Part shown: positions 1 to 8,383 of the stretch, piece after piece
Layout: each line of letters begins with the position of its first letter
How positions within the stretch are numbered: the stretch's first letter is position 1
Assembly: GCF_002099195.1 (NCBI RefSeq)
Contig: NZ_NBYX01000002.1
Location: 372,001 to 436,000 of the forward strand
Source of the DNA: Burkholderia puraquae
GTDB lineage: Bacteria; Pseudomonadota; Gammaproteobacteria; Burkholderiales; Burkholderiaceae
Direction of reading: 5' to 3'
DNA: 64,000 nucleotides
Made by a program: the position numbers and the translations under genes
Notes under the pieces: generated by a model
What the model was told of the DNA's origin: nothing
The model's input: only the letters and a program-made list of their open reading frames with translations
Databases searched by the model: none

Positions 1-35
1 AGCGCGATCTGCCGGCTCAGGCCATCGAGCTTCAC
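1..35 (-). CDS. Start of a probable sensor histidine kinase (partial)
   Basis: A reading frame begins with GTG two bases after the stop of the response regulator and stays open to the window edge, reading MKLDGLSRQIA. A short polar lead-in of this kind is common before the first membrane segment of a sensor kinase, and response regulator followed closely by kinase is the usual two-component order. Only 11 codons are visible, so the identity rests on position alone. Confidence 0.4.
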   Translation of the reverse strand, partial: MKLDGLSRQIA

Positions 36-37
36 GC

Positions 38-775
38 TCAGCTCCAGAGCTTGTAGCCGACGCCGCGCACGCTGACGGGTACGCCCGGCATGCCGAGATC
101 GTCCAGCTTCTTGCGCAGCTTGCTGACGTGGCTGTCCACCGTGCGTTCCAGCGCGTCGCCTTCCGGCAGGCAGGTGGCCATCAGCTCGGCGCGGCTGAAC
201 ACGCGCCGCGGCGCGCGCGCAAGCTGCGCGAGCAGCTTGAACTCGGTGAGCGTCAGCACGAGCGTGTGCCGCTCGCTGCCCACTTCGAGCGTGGCTTCGT
301 GGTGTTCGAGATCGATCTCGAACGGCGCGACCCGCAGCACGCGCTGTTCTTCCTGGCGGGCGCCGGCCATCGAACGGCGCAGCACCGCCTGCGCGCGCGC
401 GACGACTTCGGCGGGATTGAACGGCTTCACCACGTAGTCGTCGGCGCCGATGCGCAGGCCGGTGAGCTTGTCGATGTCCTGGTCGAGCGCGGTCAGCATG
501 ATCACGGGCGTGTCGCCGCGATGACGGATTTCGGCGAGCACCTTCCAGCCGTCGACGTGCGGCATCTGCACGTCGAGCAGCACGAGGTCGGGCTTCAGTT
601 GCAGGTGCAGTTCCAGTGCGCGGCGGCCGTCGGCGGCGTGCACGGTGCGCAGGCCGCCGCGCGCGAGATAGGCGGTCAGGATCTCGGCGATCTCGGGTTC
701 GTCCTCGGCGATGAGGACGAGCGCCTGGGCGTCCTGGCCGGCGCTGGAAGGGGGCGGGAGATCAGGCAGGGCCAT
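38..775 (-). CDS. OmpR/PhoB-family two-component response regulator
   Basis: This 245-residue protein is a phosphorylation-controlled DNA-binding transcription factor. The receiver domain (about residues 18-130) has the acidic pocket at Glu24-Asp25, phospho-acceptor Asp68 in the LLDVQMP motif, Thr95 and Lys117. A winged-helix effector domain (about 145-245) ends in the typical RGVGYKL wing. The start at MALPDL is preferred to a longer upstream ATG because the extra 44 residues are low-complexity and outside the family. A kinase gene appears to start just downstream. The spacing of features recalls BaeR/AdeR-type regulators, but the target genes cannot be told from the sequence. Confidence 0.9.
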   Translation of the reverse strand: MALPDLPPPSSAGQDAQALVLIAEDEPEIAEILTAYLARGGLRTVHAADGRRALELHLQLKPDLVLLDVQMPHVDGWKVLAEIRHRGDTPVIMLTALDQDIDKLTGLRIGADDYVVKPFNPAEVVARAQAVLRRSMAGARQEEQRVLRVAPFEIDLEHHEATLEVGSERHTLVLTLTEFKLLAQLARAPRRVFSRAELMATCLPEGDALERTVDSHVSKLRKKLDDLGMPGVPVSVRGVGYKLWS

Positions 776-993
776 TCGTGTGCGTCCATCGGGGTTTCCA
801 TCGAGTCGCCATACTACCGCATGGGAAACGCCGTCGAGCAGAGGTGGGGCGGCGGTCATCGCGTGTCGAGCGCGGTGGGCAGCGGCGGGTGCGGAGGCTG
901 GGTGCAAGCGGGCTGCGGTGTGGCCCGAAAGCGTAACGCCTGAGGAATGCCGTTCGCCCTAAAATCGGCTTTCCTGTCTCCAGCGGCCATCTA

Positions 994-1494
994 ATGCTGA
1001 TGCTCACCCTTCACCCGCTTTCCGGCGAGTCGGCCAGCGACCGTGCCGACGTCTGGCGTGTCTTCACCGAAGCGCCTTCGTACGCGCAAACCGTCGAAGG
1101 CCGTTTGCCGACCGAGGAAGACGTCGACGATTTTTTCGACGGCAAGCCTGCCGCCAAGGCGGCGGCCGACAAATCGGTGTTCGGGTTGTGCGTCGACCAG
1201 CACATGATCGGCTGCGCGGATGTCATCCGGGCCTATCCGGACGACGACTGCCTTTGGATCGGTCTGCTGTTGCTCTCGGAAGCGCATCAGCGGCGCGGTT
1301 ACGGCAAGGCCGCGTTGGGGCTGCTCCTCGACATGGGGAGGAAATGGGGCTACCGCGTCGCGCAACTGGCCGTCATTTCGACCAATCCTCGAGCCCAGGC
1401 CTTCTGGCAGCGCGAAGGCTTCGACGAGATTCGTCGCACGGTGAATCCGAGGTTTTCCGGCGACGTGATCGTCATGCAGCGCACGATCCGGTAG
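994..1494 (+). CDS. GNAT-family N-acetyltransferase
   Basis: This is a 166-residue cytoplasmic acetyltransferase of the Gcn5-related fold. The acetyl-CoA pyrophosphate-binding motif A is visible as QRRGYGKAA (about 99-107), preceded by a beta-strand with LWIGLLLL, and the C-terminal motif NPRAQAFWQREGF is the usual motif B. The substrate cannot be predicted. It stands alone, divergent from the response regulator, with about 220 bases of promoter space between them. The start could be either of two ATG codons six bases apart. Confidence 0.85.
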   Translation: MLMLTLHPLSGESASDRADVWRVFTEAPSYAQTVEGRLPTEEDVDDFFDGKPAAKAAADKSVFGLCVDQHMIGCADVIRAYPDDDCLWIGLLLLSEAHQRRGYGKAALGLLLDMGRKWGYRVAQLAVISTNPRAQAFWQREGFDEIRRTVNPRFSGDVIVMQRTIR

Positions 1495-1539
1495 CACACC
1501 GCTTCCCGATCCGTAGAAACGGAAGCCGCCGCAACGCAC

Positions 1540-1878
1540 CTATGAATAGTCGAAATACTTCGCGACCCCGTGCCTGTCGCCATCGAAATCGATGGTGGGA
1601 CAGGTGCCGATCTCGGGGCGCCCGCCCCAGGTGAGATGCAGCACCGAATAACGGCCAGGCTCGTCGACATGGGTGCAGATCACGTCGTCGCAACCCAGTG
1701 CGTGAGCGATCACTTTGAGATTGCGCCGGTAGAACGGATGCTCGGGGTGGATTTCGGTTTCAAGTTCCGCCTGGATGCGTGCGTGATCCGTATCGCACTC
1801 GCGTGACGGATCGTCGAACGTGCACCACCCGTCCGAACCCGCAGCCTGATCCAGCTTCGTTTCGCCGTCGGAGGTCAA
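1540..1878 (-). CDS. Conserved hypothetical protein, 112 aa
   Basis: I do not recognise a family. The protein is acidic, without a signal peptide or membrane segment, and its second half (from HARIQAELETEI onward, ending DGDRHGVAKYFDYS) has the look of a folded alpha/beta domain with three Cys and several His. The frame begins with TTG (no internal Met is available), with only a weak AGG upstream, so the start is uncertain. Codon choice in the C-terminal two thirds fits a real gene in this genome. Confidence 0.5.
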   Translation of the reverse strand: MTSDGETKLDQAAGSDGWCTFDDPSRECDTDHARIQAELETEIHPEHPFYRRNLKVIAHALGCDDVICTHVDEPGRYSVLHLTWGGRPEIGTCPTIDFDGDRHGVAKYFDYS

Positions 1879-2050
1879 GGGTTGCCTATTTCGTGGGTAA
1901 CGATGATCGACGACGCGCGGTTCGCGTCGTTTCCGTGAATCGACTGCCGGCCATCCAGGTGTCGGGACGGAAACGTTCGTGCATGGCTGGCAGGGCCGGT
2001 CGTCATTATTTCATGTGAAACCCGGCCGGCCCGGCTGTCACGCCGCAGGC

Positions 2051-2206
2051 TCAGATGCGATCCAGCAGCACGAGCACGACGACGATGATGACGATGAGCC
2101 CGACGGTGCTCGAGGGCCAGTAGCCCCAACTTCGGCTGTGGGGCCATGCAGGAAACGCACCGATGAGTATCAGAATCAGAATGATGATAAGGATCGTACC
2201 GAGCAT
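2051..2206 (-). CDS. DUF3309-type small hydrophobic membrane protein
   Basis: This 51-residue protein is almost entirely hydrophobic. It has two predicted membrane segments (about 2-16 and 33-49) joined by a short polar loop with PHSRSWGYWPS, which is the recognisable signature of the DUF3309 family of unknown function. The internal start at MLGTIL is chosen because a strong AGGAGGGG ribosome site lies just upstream, whereas a longer frame adds only low-complexity residues. Confidence 0.75.
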   Translation of the reverse strand: MLGTILIIILILILIGAFPAWPHSRSWGYWPSSTVGLIVIIVVVLVLLDRI

Positions 2207-2414
2207 CGCACCCCTCCTGGAATGGATTGAACATCGCGGTTCTCCCGCCGGAGGCGATTGGAGCAATGCGTGTGCCGCGATGACGCGGCCCGAACAGCGG
2301 CAAGGCCCGGAGCGGGGTGAATTCACGAAATGAATACCCCAGGATTCAGAAAATAAAGTTTAAAAATGCGTCCCCGCCCCCTATGCTGAATCCTTCTGAT
2401 CTGGCGGGCAGGCG

Positions 2415-3089
2415 ATGGCTGAACTTTTTCTGGTACGGCACGGGCAGGCGTCCTTCGGCACGGACGACTACGACCGGTTGTCCGCGGCGGGCGAGCAGCA
2501 GGGCGTCTGGCTCGGCGAATACTTCGCGCAGCAAGCGCTCACATTCGACCGCGTGATCTGCGGCACGCTGAACCGCCACGCACAGACGGTCGACGCGATC
2601 CTGCGCGGGATGGGCCGCGAAGGCGCGCCCGTCGACCGCCACCCGGGCCTGAACGAATACGACTTCCACGGCCTGTTCGCGGCCGCCGCGCACGACTACC
2701 CCGACATCGCCCGCCTCGCGGCCGGCTCGATGAAGGAGCATTTCCGCGCGCTTCGGCAGGTGCTGCAGCTCTGGTCGGAAGACAAGCTCGGCGAATCGGC
2801 GCCCGAGACCTGGGCACACTTCCAGCAGCGCGTGGCCGATGCCCGCGCGGCGATCCGCCACGGCGGCAGCCAGCGCGTGCTGGCGGTGAGCTCCGGCGGC
2901 CCGATCGCGGTCACCGTGCAGCAGGTGCTGGCCGCCCCGCCGTCGAGCGCGATCGCGCTGAACCTGCAGATCCGCAACAGCAGCCTTTCGCAGTTTTTCT
3001 TCAACGCCGATGCGTTCCACCTCGCGTCGTTCAACGGTATCCCGCATCTGGAGGATCCCGAACGACATGCACTGCGAACCTACGGCTGA
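2415..3089 (+). CDS. Histidine phosphatase superfamily protein (PGAM-like)
   Basis: This 224-residue cytoplasmic protein starts with the phosphohistidine motif LVRHGQ (His9), followed by the DRLSAAGEQQ helix typical of the superfamily. The position that usually carries the second catalytic histidine (S-H-G-G) reads SSGGPI near residue 160, so catalysis may be altered. It is first in an operon with an APH-like kinase, two SDR enzymes and an acyl-CoA dehydrogenase; the kinase frame begins at or before its stop codon. Substrate is unknown. The operon context suggests a phosphorylated acyl-CoA intermediate. Confidence 0.9.
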   Translation: MAELFLVRHGQASFGTDDYDRLSAAGEQQGVWLGEYFAQQALTFDRVICGTLNRHAQTVDAILRGMGREGAPVDRHPGLNEYDFHGLFAAAAHDYPDIARLAAGSMKEHFRALRQVLQLWSEDKLGESAPETWAHFQQRVADARAAIRHGGSQRVLAVSSGGPIAVTVQQVLAAPPSSAIALNLQIRNSSLSQFFFNADAFHLASFNGIPHLEDPERHALRTYG

Positions 3090-3108
3090 CCCACGAACGA
3101 TCGCGACG

Positions 3109-4140
3109 ATGACGAACCCTACCCAGCAACTCGACGTAGCCCGCCTCACGCGCTATCTGGAAGCGCACGTGCCGGGCTTCGAAGGCCCGGTCGACACGGA
3201 GAAGTTTGCCGGCGGCCAGTCGAATCCGACTTTCCTGCTGCACGCGAAGAGCGGCCGCTACGTGCTGCGCCGCCAGCCGCCGGGCGAACTGCTGAAGTCT
3301 GCGCACGCGGTCGACCGCGAATTCCGCGTGCTCACCGCGCTGTCGGGCACCGCGGTGCCGGTCGCGCGTCCGTATCACCTCTGCGAAGACCGCGACGTGA
3401 TCGGCAGCCTGTTCTACGTGATGAGCTTCGAGGACGGCCGGATCTTCTGGGATCCGGCGCTGCCGGAACTGCCGAAGGCCGATCGCGCGGCGTGCTACGA
3501 CGCGTTGCTGAAAACGATGGCCGCGTTGCACGACATCGATGTCGATGCGGTGGGCCTCGCCGACTACGGCCGCCCGGGCAACTACTTCGAGCGCCAGATC
3601 GGCGTGTGGACGAAGCAGTACCGCGCGGCAGAAACGGAGCGCATCGACGCGATGGAAACGCTGATCGACTGGCTGCCGAAGGCGTGCCCGGAGGACACGG
3701 GCCGGCCGGCACTGGTGCACGGCGATTTCCGGATCGACAACCTGATGTTCGCGCGCGACAGCTATCGCGTGCAGGCCGTGCTCGACTGGGAACTGTCGAC
3801 GCTCGGCAACCCGCTCGCCGATCTCGCGTATCTCTGCATGTGCCTGCGGCTGCCGTCCGGCGGGCAGGTGCGCGGGCTCGCGGGCCAGGATCGCGCCGAA
3901 CTCGGCGTGCCGGACGAAGCGGCGATCGTCGCGCGCTATTGCGAACTGCGCGGCATCGAGCCGATCCGCGACTGGCACTTCTACCTCGCATTCAGTTTCT
4001 TCCGGCTCGCGTCGATCGCGCAGGGTGTGAAGGCGCGCGCGCTGCAGGGCAACGCGTCGAGCGAGCAGGCGCTGCGCGTCGGTGCAATGGCCGGGCGGCT
4101 CGCCGAACTGGCCGTCGGCGTGATCGACGCGCATCGCTGA
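3109..4140 (+). CDS. APH-family kinase (ACAD10/11 kinase-like)
   Basis: This 343-residue protein has the aminoglycoside phosphotransferase fold. The catalytic loop is HGDFRIDN (about 210-217) and the metal-binding segment is VLDWELSTLGNP (about 230-241). The N-terminal FAGGQSNPTF nucleotide loop is typical of the ACAD10/ACAD11 kinase subgroup and of LvaA in levulinate catabolism, which phosphorylate the 4-hydroxyl of acyl-CoA. An acyl-CoA dehydrogenase of the matching subgroup sits three genes downstream. An ATG 42 bases upstream has a GGAGG at long spacing and overlaps the phosphatase gene, so the start is not certain. Confidence 0.9.
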   Translation: MTNPTQQLDVARLTRYLEAHVPGFEGPVDTEKFAGGQSNPTFLLHAKSGRYVLRRQPPGELLKSAHAVDREFRVLTALSGTAVPVARPYHLCEDRDVIGSLFYVMSFEDGRIFWDPALPELPKADRAACYDALLKTMAALHDIDVDAVGLADYGRPGNYFERQIGVWTKQYRAAETERIDAMETLIDWLPKACPEDTGRPALVHGDFRIDNLMFARDSYRVQAVLDWELSTLGNPLADLAYLCMCLRLPSGGQVRGLAGQDRAELGVPDEAAIVARYCELRGIEPIRDWHFYLAFSFFRLASIAQGVKARALQGNASSEQALRVGAMAGRLAELAVGVIDAHR

Positions 4141-4183
4141 AGCCGCCGGGCACGACAACACATCAATGGAGGAGCACAGCAAC

Positions 4184-4948
4184 ATGGCAACGAATCTGTT
4201 CGACCTGACGGGCAAGATCGCACTGGTGACGGGCGCGAGCCGCGGCATCGGCGAGGAAATCGCGAAACTGCTCGCGGAGCAGGGCGCGCACGTGATCGTG
4301 TCGAGCCGCAAGCGCGACGACTGCCAGGCCGTGGCCGACGAGATCGTCGCGGCAGGCGGCCGCGCCGAGGCGCTGGCCTGCCACGTCGGGCGGCTCGAGG
4401 ACATCGCCGCGACGTTCGAGCACATCCGCGGCAAGCACGGCCGCCTCGACATCCTCGTGAACAACGCGGCCGCGAACCCGTATTTCGGGCACATCCTCGA
4501 TACCGACGTCGCCGCGTACGAGAAGACGGTCGACGTGAACATCCGCGGCTACTTCTTCATGTCGGTCGAGGCCGGCAAGCTGATGAAGACGCACGGCGGC
4601 GGCGCGATCGTCAACACGGCATCGGTGAACGCGCTGCAGCCGGGCGACCGGCAGGGCATCTACTCGATCACGAAGGCCGCGGTCGTCAACATGACGAAGG
4701 CCTTCGCGAAGGAATGCGGGCCGCTCGGCATCCGCGTCAACGCGCTGCTGCCGGGCCTCACGAAGACGAAGTTCGCGGGTGCGCTGTTCGCCGACAAGGA
4801 CATCTACGAAAACTGGATGGCGAAGATCCCGCTGCGCCGCCACGCGGAGCCGCGCGAAATGGCCGGTACCGTGCTGTACCTCGTGTCGGACGCGGCGAGC
4901 TACACGAACGGCGAGTGCATCGTCGTCGACGGCGGCCTGACGATCTGA
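4184..4948 (+). CDS. SDR-family oxidoreductase
   Basis: This is a 254-residue classical short-chain dehydrogenase/reductase. It has the TGASRGIGE cofactor loop near the N-terminus, the NNAA motif, Ser/Tyr/Lys catalysis through ASVNA and YSITKAA, and the C-terminal NGECIVVDGG. An arginine after the second strand (SSRKRDD) hints at NADP(H), which is an inference. GGAGGAG lies nine bases before the chosen ATG. It is in the middle of the kinase/acyl-CoA dehydrogenase operon and seven bases from the next SDR gene, which suggests oxidation or reduction of a hydroxyacyl-CoA intermediate. Confidence 0.93.
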   Translation: MATNLFDLTGKIALVTGASRGIGEEIAKLLAEQGAHVIVSSRKRDDCQAVADEIVAAGGRAEALACHVGRLEDIAATFEHIRGKHGRLDILVNNAAANPYFGHILDTDVAAYEKTVDVNIRGYFFMSVEAGKLMKTHGGGAIVNTASVNALQPGDRQGIYSITKAAVVNMTKAFAKECGPLGIRVNALLPGLTKTKFAGALFADKDIYENWMAKIPLRRHAEPREMAGTVLYLVSDAASYTNGECIVVDGGLTI

Positions 4949-4955
4949 GCGCGCG

Positions 4956-5714
4956 ATGAAGATCGACAGCTATGCCGGACAAGCCGTGATGATCACCGGC
5001 GCCGCAAGCGGCTTCGGCGCGTTGCTCGCGAGCGAGCTGGCCGCGATGGGCGCGCGCCTCGCGCTTGGCGACCTGAACGGCGACGCGCTCGAGCGCGTGG
5101 CCGCGCCGCTGCGCGCGGCCGGCGCCGACGTGATCGCGCAGCGCTGCGACGTGCGCGTCGAGGCCGAGGTGGCATCGCTGGTGCACGCGGCGGCCGAGCG
5201 TTTCGGCCGCCTCGACGTCGGCATCAACAACGCGGGCATCGCGCCGCCGATGAAGGCGCTGATCGACACCGACGAAGCCGATCTCGACCTGAGCTTCGCG
5301 GTGAACGCGAAGGGCGTGTTCTTCGGGATGAAGCACCAGATCCGCCAGATGCTCGCGCAGCGCGAAGGCGTGATCCTGAACGTCGCGTCGATGGCCGGGC
5401 TCGGCGGTGCGCCGAAGCTGGCGGCCTATGCGGCGTCGAAGCATGCGGTGGTCGGGCTCACGAAGACGGCCGCCATCGAATACGCGCGCCACGGCATTCG
5501 CGTGAATGCGGTGTGCCCGTTCTACAGCACGACGCCGATGGTCACCGACAGCGATATCGGCGACCGCCAGGACTTTCTCGCGCAGGGCTCGCCGATGAAG
5601 CGGCTCGGCCGGCCCGAGGAAATCGTCGCGACGATGCTGACGCTGTGCGCGAAGGAAAACACTTATCTGACCGGGCAGGCCGTCGCCGTCGACGGCGGTG
5701 TCTCGGCCTTCTGA
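4956..5714 (+). CDS. SDR-family oxidoreductase (second)
   Basis: This is a second classical SDR of 252 residues. Visible motifs are TGAASGFG, NNAGIAPP, the catalytic Ser in NVASMAG, YAASK, and a closing AVDGGVSAF. The acidic residue in LGDLNGD after the second strand suggests NAD(H). It starts seven bases after the preceding SDR stop without a clear ribosome site, so it is probably translationally coupled. Two different SDRs in one short operon suggest two redox steps on neighbouring carbons of the same substrate. Confidence 0.93.
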   Translation: MKIDSYAGQAVMITGAASGFGALLASELAAMGARLALGDLNGDALERVAAPLRAAGADVIAQRCDVRVEAEVASLVHAAAERFGRLDVGINNAGIAPPMKALIDTDEADLDLSFAVNAKGVFFGMKHQIRQMLAQREGVILNVASMAGLGGAPKLAAYAASKHAVVGLTKTAAIEYARHGIRVNAVCPFYSTTPMVTDSDIGDRQDFLAQGSPMKRLGRPEEIVATMLTLCAKENTYLTGQAVAVDGGVSAF

Positions 5715-5747
5715 CGGAACCGGACAAACGGAATCGAGGAGTCGATC

Positions 5748-6992
5748 ATGGACTTTGGCTACACCCCGAAAGTGGAAGAACTGCGCAGCCGCGTGCGCGC
5801 ATTCATGGACGCGCACATCGTGCCGCGCATCCGCCAGTGGAACGAGGAAGTGCACGCGGGCCAGTATCCCGTGTCGTTCATGGAGGAACTGAAGGAGTGC
5901 GCGAAGGCGGAAGGGCTGTGGAACCTGTTCCTGCCGCACCTGAAGGACGACGAGCCCGGCACGGGCCTGACGAACCTCGAATACGCGCCGCTCGCCGAGA
6001 TCATGGGGCGCGTGGGCTGGGCGTCGGAGGTGTTCAACTGCAACGCGCCGGACACCGGCAACATGGAGCTGCTGCACATGTTCGCGTCGCCCGGGCAGCG
6101 CGAACAGTGGCTGAAGCCGCTGCTGCGCGGCGAGATCCGGTCGGCGTTCGCGATGACGGAGCCGGATGTGGCGTCGTCGGATGCGACGAACATCACGACG
6201 CGCATCGAGCGCGTGGGCGACGAGTACGTGATCAACGGCCGCAAGTGGTTCATCACGAACGCCGCGCATCCGAACTGCAGGATCCTCATCGTGATGGGCA
6301 AGACCGATCCCGAGGCCGCGTCGCACCAGCAGCAGAGCATGATCCTCGTGCCGCGCGACACGCCGGGCGTGACGATCGTGCGCAACATCACGGTGGTCAA
6401 TCACTACGCGCCGGAAGGGCACTGCGAGATCACGTTCGACAACGTGCGCGTGCCGGCGAGCAACCTGCTCGGCGAGGAAGGCAGCGGCTTCGCGCTCGCG
6501 CAGGCACGCCTCGGCCCGGGCCGCATCCACCACTGCATGCGTTCGATCGGCGCGGCCGAGCTTGCGCTGGAACTGATGGTCGACCGCGCGCAGTCGCGCG
6601 TCGCGTTCGGCAAGCCGCTGAACAAGCACGGCACGGTCGGCGAATGGATCGCACGCTCGCGCATCGAGATCGAGCAGGCGCGTTTGCTCGTGCTGAAGGC
6701 CGCGTGGATGATCGACAAGGTCGGCGCGAAGGCCGCCCGCAAGGAAATCTCGATGATCAAGGCGCTGGTGCCGACCGTCTATACGGACGTGTGCGACCGC
6801 GCGATGCAGGTGTTCGGCGCGGCGGGCCTGAGCCCCGATACGCCGCTCGCCGACCACTGGACCTGGGGCCGCGCGCTGCGCTTTGCCGACGGCCCGGACG
6901 AGGTGCACCTGCAGGCGATCGCGCGAATGGAAATCAAGGACGGCGAGCCGGGTTCGACGGCCCCGTACCTGACGCCGCCGCCGCGTGCCTGA
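5748..6992 (+). CDS. Acyl-CoA dehydrogenase, ACAD10/11-like
   Basis: This 414-residue FAD enzyme has the acyl-CoA dehydrogenase signatures: the [15 protein letters not shown] substrate loop (about 134-148), the KWFITNAA flavin strand, [15 protein letters not shown], and the C-terminal [12 protein letters not shown], which marks the ACAD10/ACAD11 and LvaC subgroup rather than ordinary chain-length ACADs. With the separate APH kinase in the same operon it reconstitutes the two domains fused in mammalian ACAD11. The expected role is elimination of a phosphorylated 4-hydroxyl to give an enoyl-CoA. GAGGAG precedes the ATG. Confidence 0.93.
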   Translation: MDFGYTPKVEELRSRVRAFMDAHIVPRIRQWNEEVHAGQYPVSFMEELKECAKAEGLWNLFLPHLKDDEPGTGLTNLEYAPLAEIMGRVGWASEVFNCNAPDTGNMELLHMFASPGQREQWLKPLLRGEIRSAFAMTEPDVASSDATNITTRIERVGDEYVINGRKWFITNAAHPNCRILIVMGKTDPEAASHQQQSMILVPRDTPGVTIVRNITVVNHYAPEGHCEITFDNVRVPASNLLGEEGSGFALAQARLGPGRIHHCMRSIGAAELALELMVDRAQSRVAFGKPLNKHGTVGEWIARSRIEIEQARLLVLKAAWMIDKVGAKAARKEISMIKALVPTVYTDVCDRAMQVFGAAGLSPDTPLADHWTWGRALRFADGPDEVHLQAIARMEIKDGEPGSTAPYLTPPPRA

Positions 6993-7068
6993 GCGTCACG
7001 TCAGGATGCGCAGGGCCGTGGACGAACGGGAGGCGCACGCCGTAAGATGCCGGCAAGGAGATCCGGCG

Positions 7069-7974
7069 ATGCGCCTTTCGAAGATTGACCTGAACCTGTT
7101 CGTCGTATTCGACGCGATCTACACCAAGCGCAACCTGACGCGGGCGGCCGAGGTGCTGAATCTCACGCAGCCGGCCGTCAGCAACGCGCTGGCGCGGCTG
7201 CGCAAGACCCTGAACGATCCGCTGTTCGTCAGCACGCCGGGCGGGATGATGCCGACGCCGCTGGCCGAGAACATCGTCGGCCGTGTGCGCGAAGCGATGC
7301 AGCTGCTCGATTCGAGCGCGCACGAAGGCGACGTGTTCGATCCGGCGTCGTCGACGCGCGTGTTCCGGATGAGCATGAGCGACCTGACCGAGGCGCTGCT
7401 GCTGCCCGCGCTCGGCGAACTGCTGCAGACGCATGCGCCCGGCATGCACGTGCGCAGCTACACGATGGACCGCCGCGAAGTCGCGACCGCGCTCGCGAAC
7501 GGCTCCGTCGACATCGCGATCGACGCGCCGCTGATCGGCGATCCGCACCTGCACCAGGCGCTGCTCGTGCGCGACCGCTATGCGTGCATGATCCGCGACG
7601 ATCACCCGTTCAAGGGCGACACGCTCACCATGGACGACTACCTGTCGATGGGGCACATCCACGTGTCGAGCCGCCGCAAGGGCAGCGGGCACGTCGACGC
7701 GGAGCTGACGCGACTCGGGCTGCGCCGCACCATCCAGATGCGCGTGCAGCACTACATGGTCGCGCCGCTGATCGCGATGCGCGGCGATCTCGCGCTGACC
7801 GCGCCGCTGCGGCTGCTGCAGCGCTATCCGGCGCGGATTCTCGAACTGCCGTTCGAGATGCCGGGCCTCGAATACTTCTGCTACTGGCACCGCAGCGCCG
7901 ATCAGGATCAGGGCAGCCGGTGGCTGCGCGAGCAGCTGATGATGCTGATGGGCGGGATCGGCGAGTCGGAGTGA
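7069..7974 (+). CDS. LysR-family transcriptional regulator
   Basis: This 301-residue protein has an N-terminal winged helix with RNLTRAAEVLNLTQPAVSNALARLR (DNA-recognition helix about 20-44), linker helix and an effector-binding domain to the C-terminus. The LNLFVVFDAIY opening places it in the NodD/LinR-like subgroup. AAGGAG lies eight bases before the ATG. It follows the acyl-CoA dehydrogenase by 76 bases on the same strand, so it may be co-transcribed and may control the upstream operon. The inducer is unknown. Confidence 0.92.
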   Translation: MRLSKIDLNLFVVFDAIYTKRNLTRAAEVLNLTQPAVSNALARLRKTLNDPLFVSTPGGMMPTPLAENIVGRVREAMQLLDSSAHEGDVFDPASSTRVFRMSMSDLTEALLLPALGELLQTHAPGMHVRSYTMDRREVATALANGSVDIAIDAPLIGDPHLHQALLVRDRYACMIRDDHPFKGDTLTMDDYLSMGHIHVSSRRKGSGHVDAELTRLGLRRTIQMRVQHYMVAPLIAMRGDLALTAPLRLLQRYPARILELPFEMPGLEYFCYWHRSADQDQGSRWLREQLMMLMGGIGESE

Positions 7975-8383
7975 CGGAGCGACGGAGACGGGCGTGTCGG
8001 CGTGATGCGTGCCGCACGTCGAGATCGTCATCAGTTTCGCAACGCGCGCGCCGGCATCTTCGCCACATGCACAGCCTGCGTCTGTGCGCCGCCCGCGACG
8101 ACGATCGCGCTTTCGGCCCGCGCATGCAGGGCCGGCCGCAGCGACCGCTCGGCCTTCGCCTGCGACGCATCGTCATGCTCGGCTTCGTCGCCGAAGCTGC
8201 CGGCCGTCCCGCAGCATGACGAGTCGACCGGCGACACCTTCAAGGCGCTGGAGGCGCTCGCGGCGATCCTGCGGCGGCATCTGCTCGAAAAGCGCGACGC
8301 GGTGTTGTTGCTGCACGCGGAAGTGCGCGCACAGTCACACGCCGCACGCGAAGCGCCATGGCGTCGCGCCGGCGTGTGCCGGC
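7975..8383. other. Intergenic stretch, no gene supported
   Basis: About 410 bases separate the LysR gene from the convergent porin gene. Open frames exist on both strands, but none has a ribosome site plus a plausible protein. A short stretch in one forward frame (about 8220-8350, reading FKALEALAAILRRHL) has the look of an amphipathic helix and may be a remnant of an old gene. Confidence 0.35.

Noticed and set aside
3031-4542. Long open frame (503 codons) on the minus strand
   Set aside because: It runs opposite to the kinase and SDR genes, which have clear motifs. Its composition (His, Arg, Ala) is that of an antisense frame in high-GC DNA.
4758-6908. 716-codon minus-strand frame
   Set aside because: Antisense to two SDR genes and the acyl-CoA dehydrogenase; rich in His/Arg with no domain.
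8031-8243. 70-codon frame on the minus strand between LysR and porin genes
   Set aside because: Begins with TTG, has no ribosome site, and is low in complexity.
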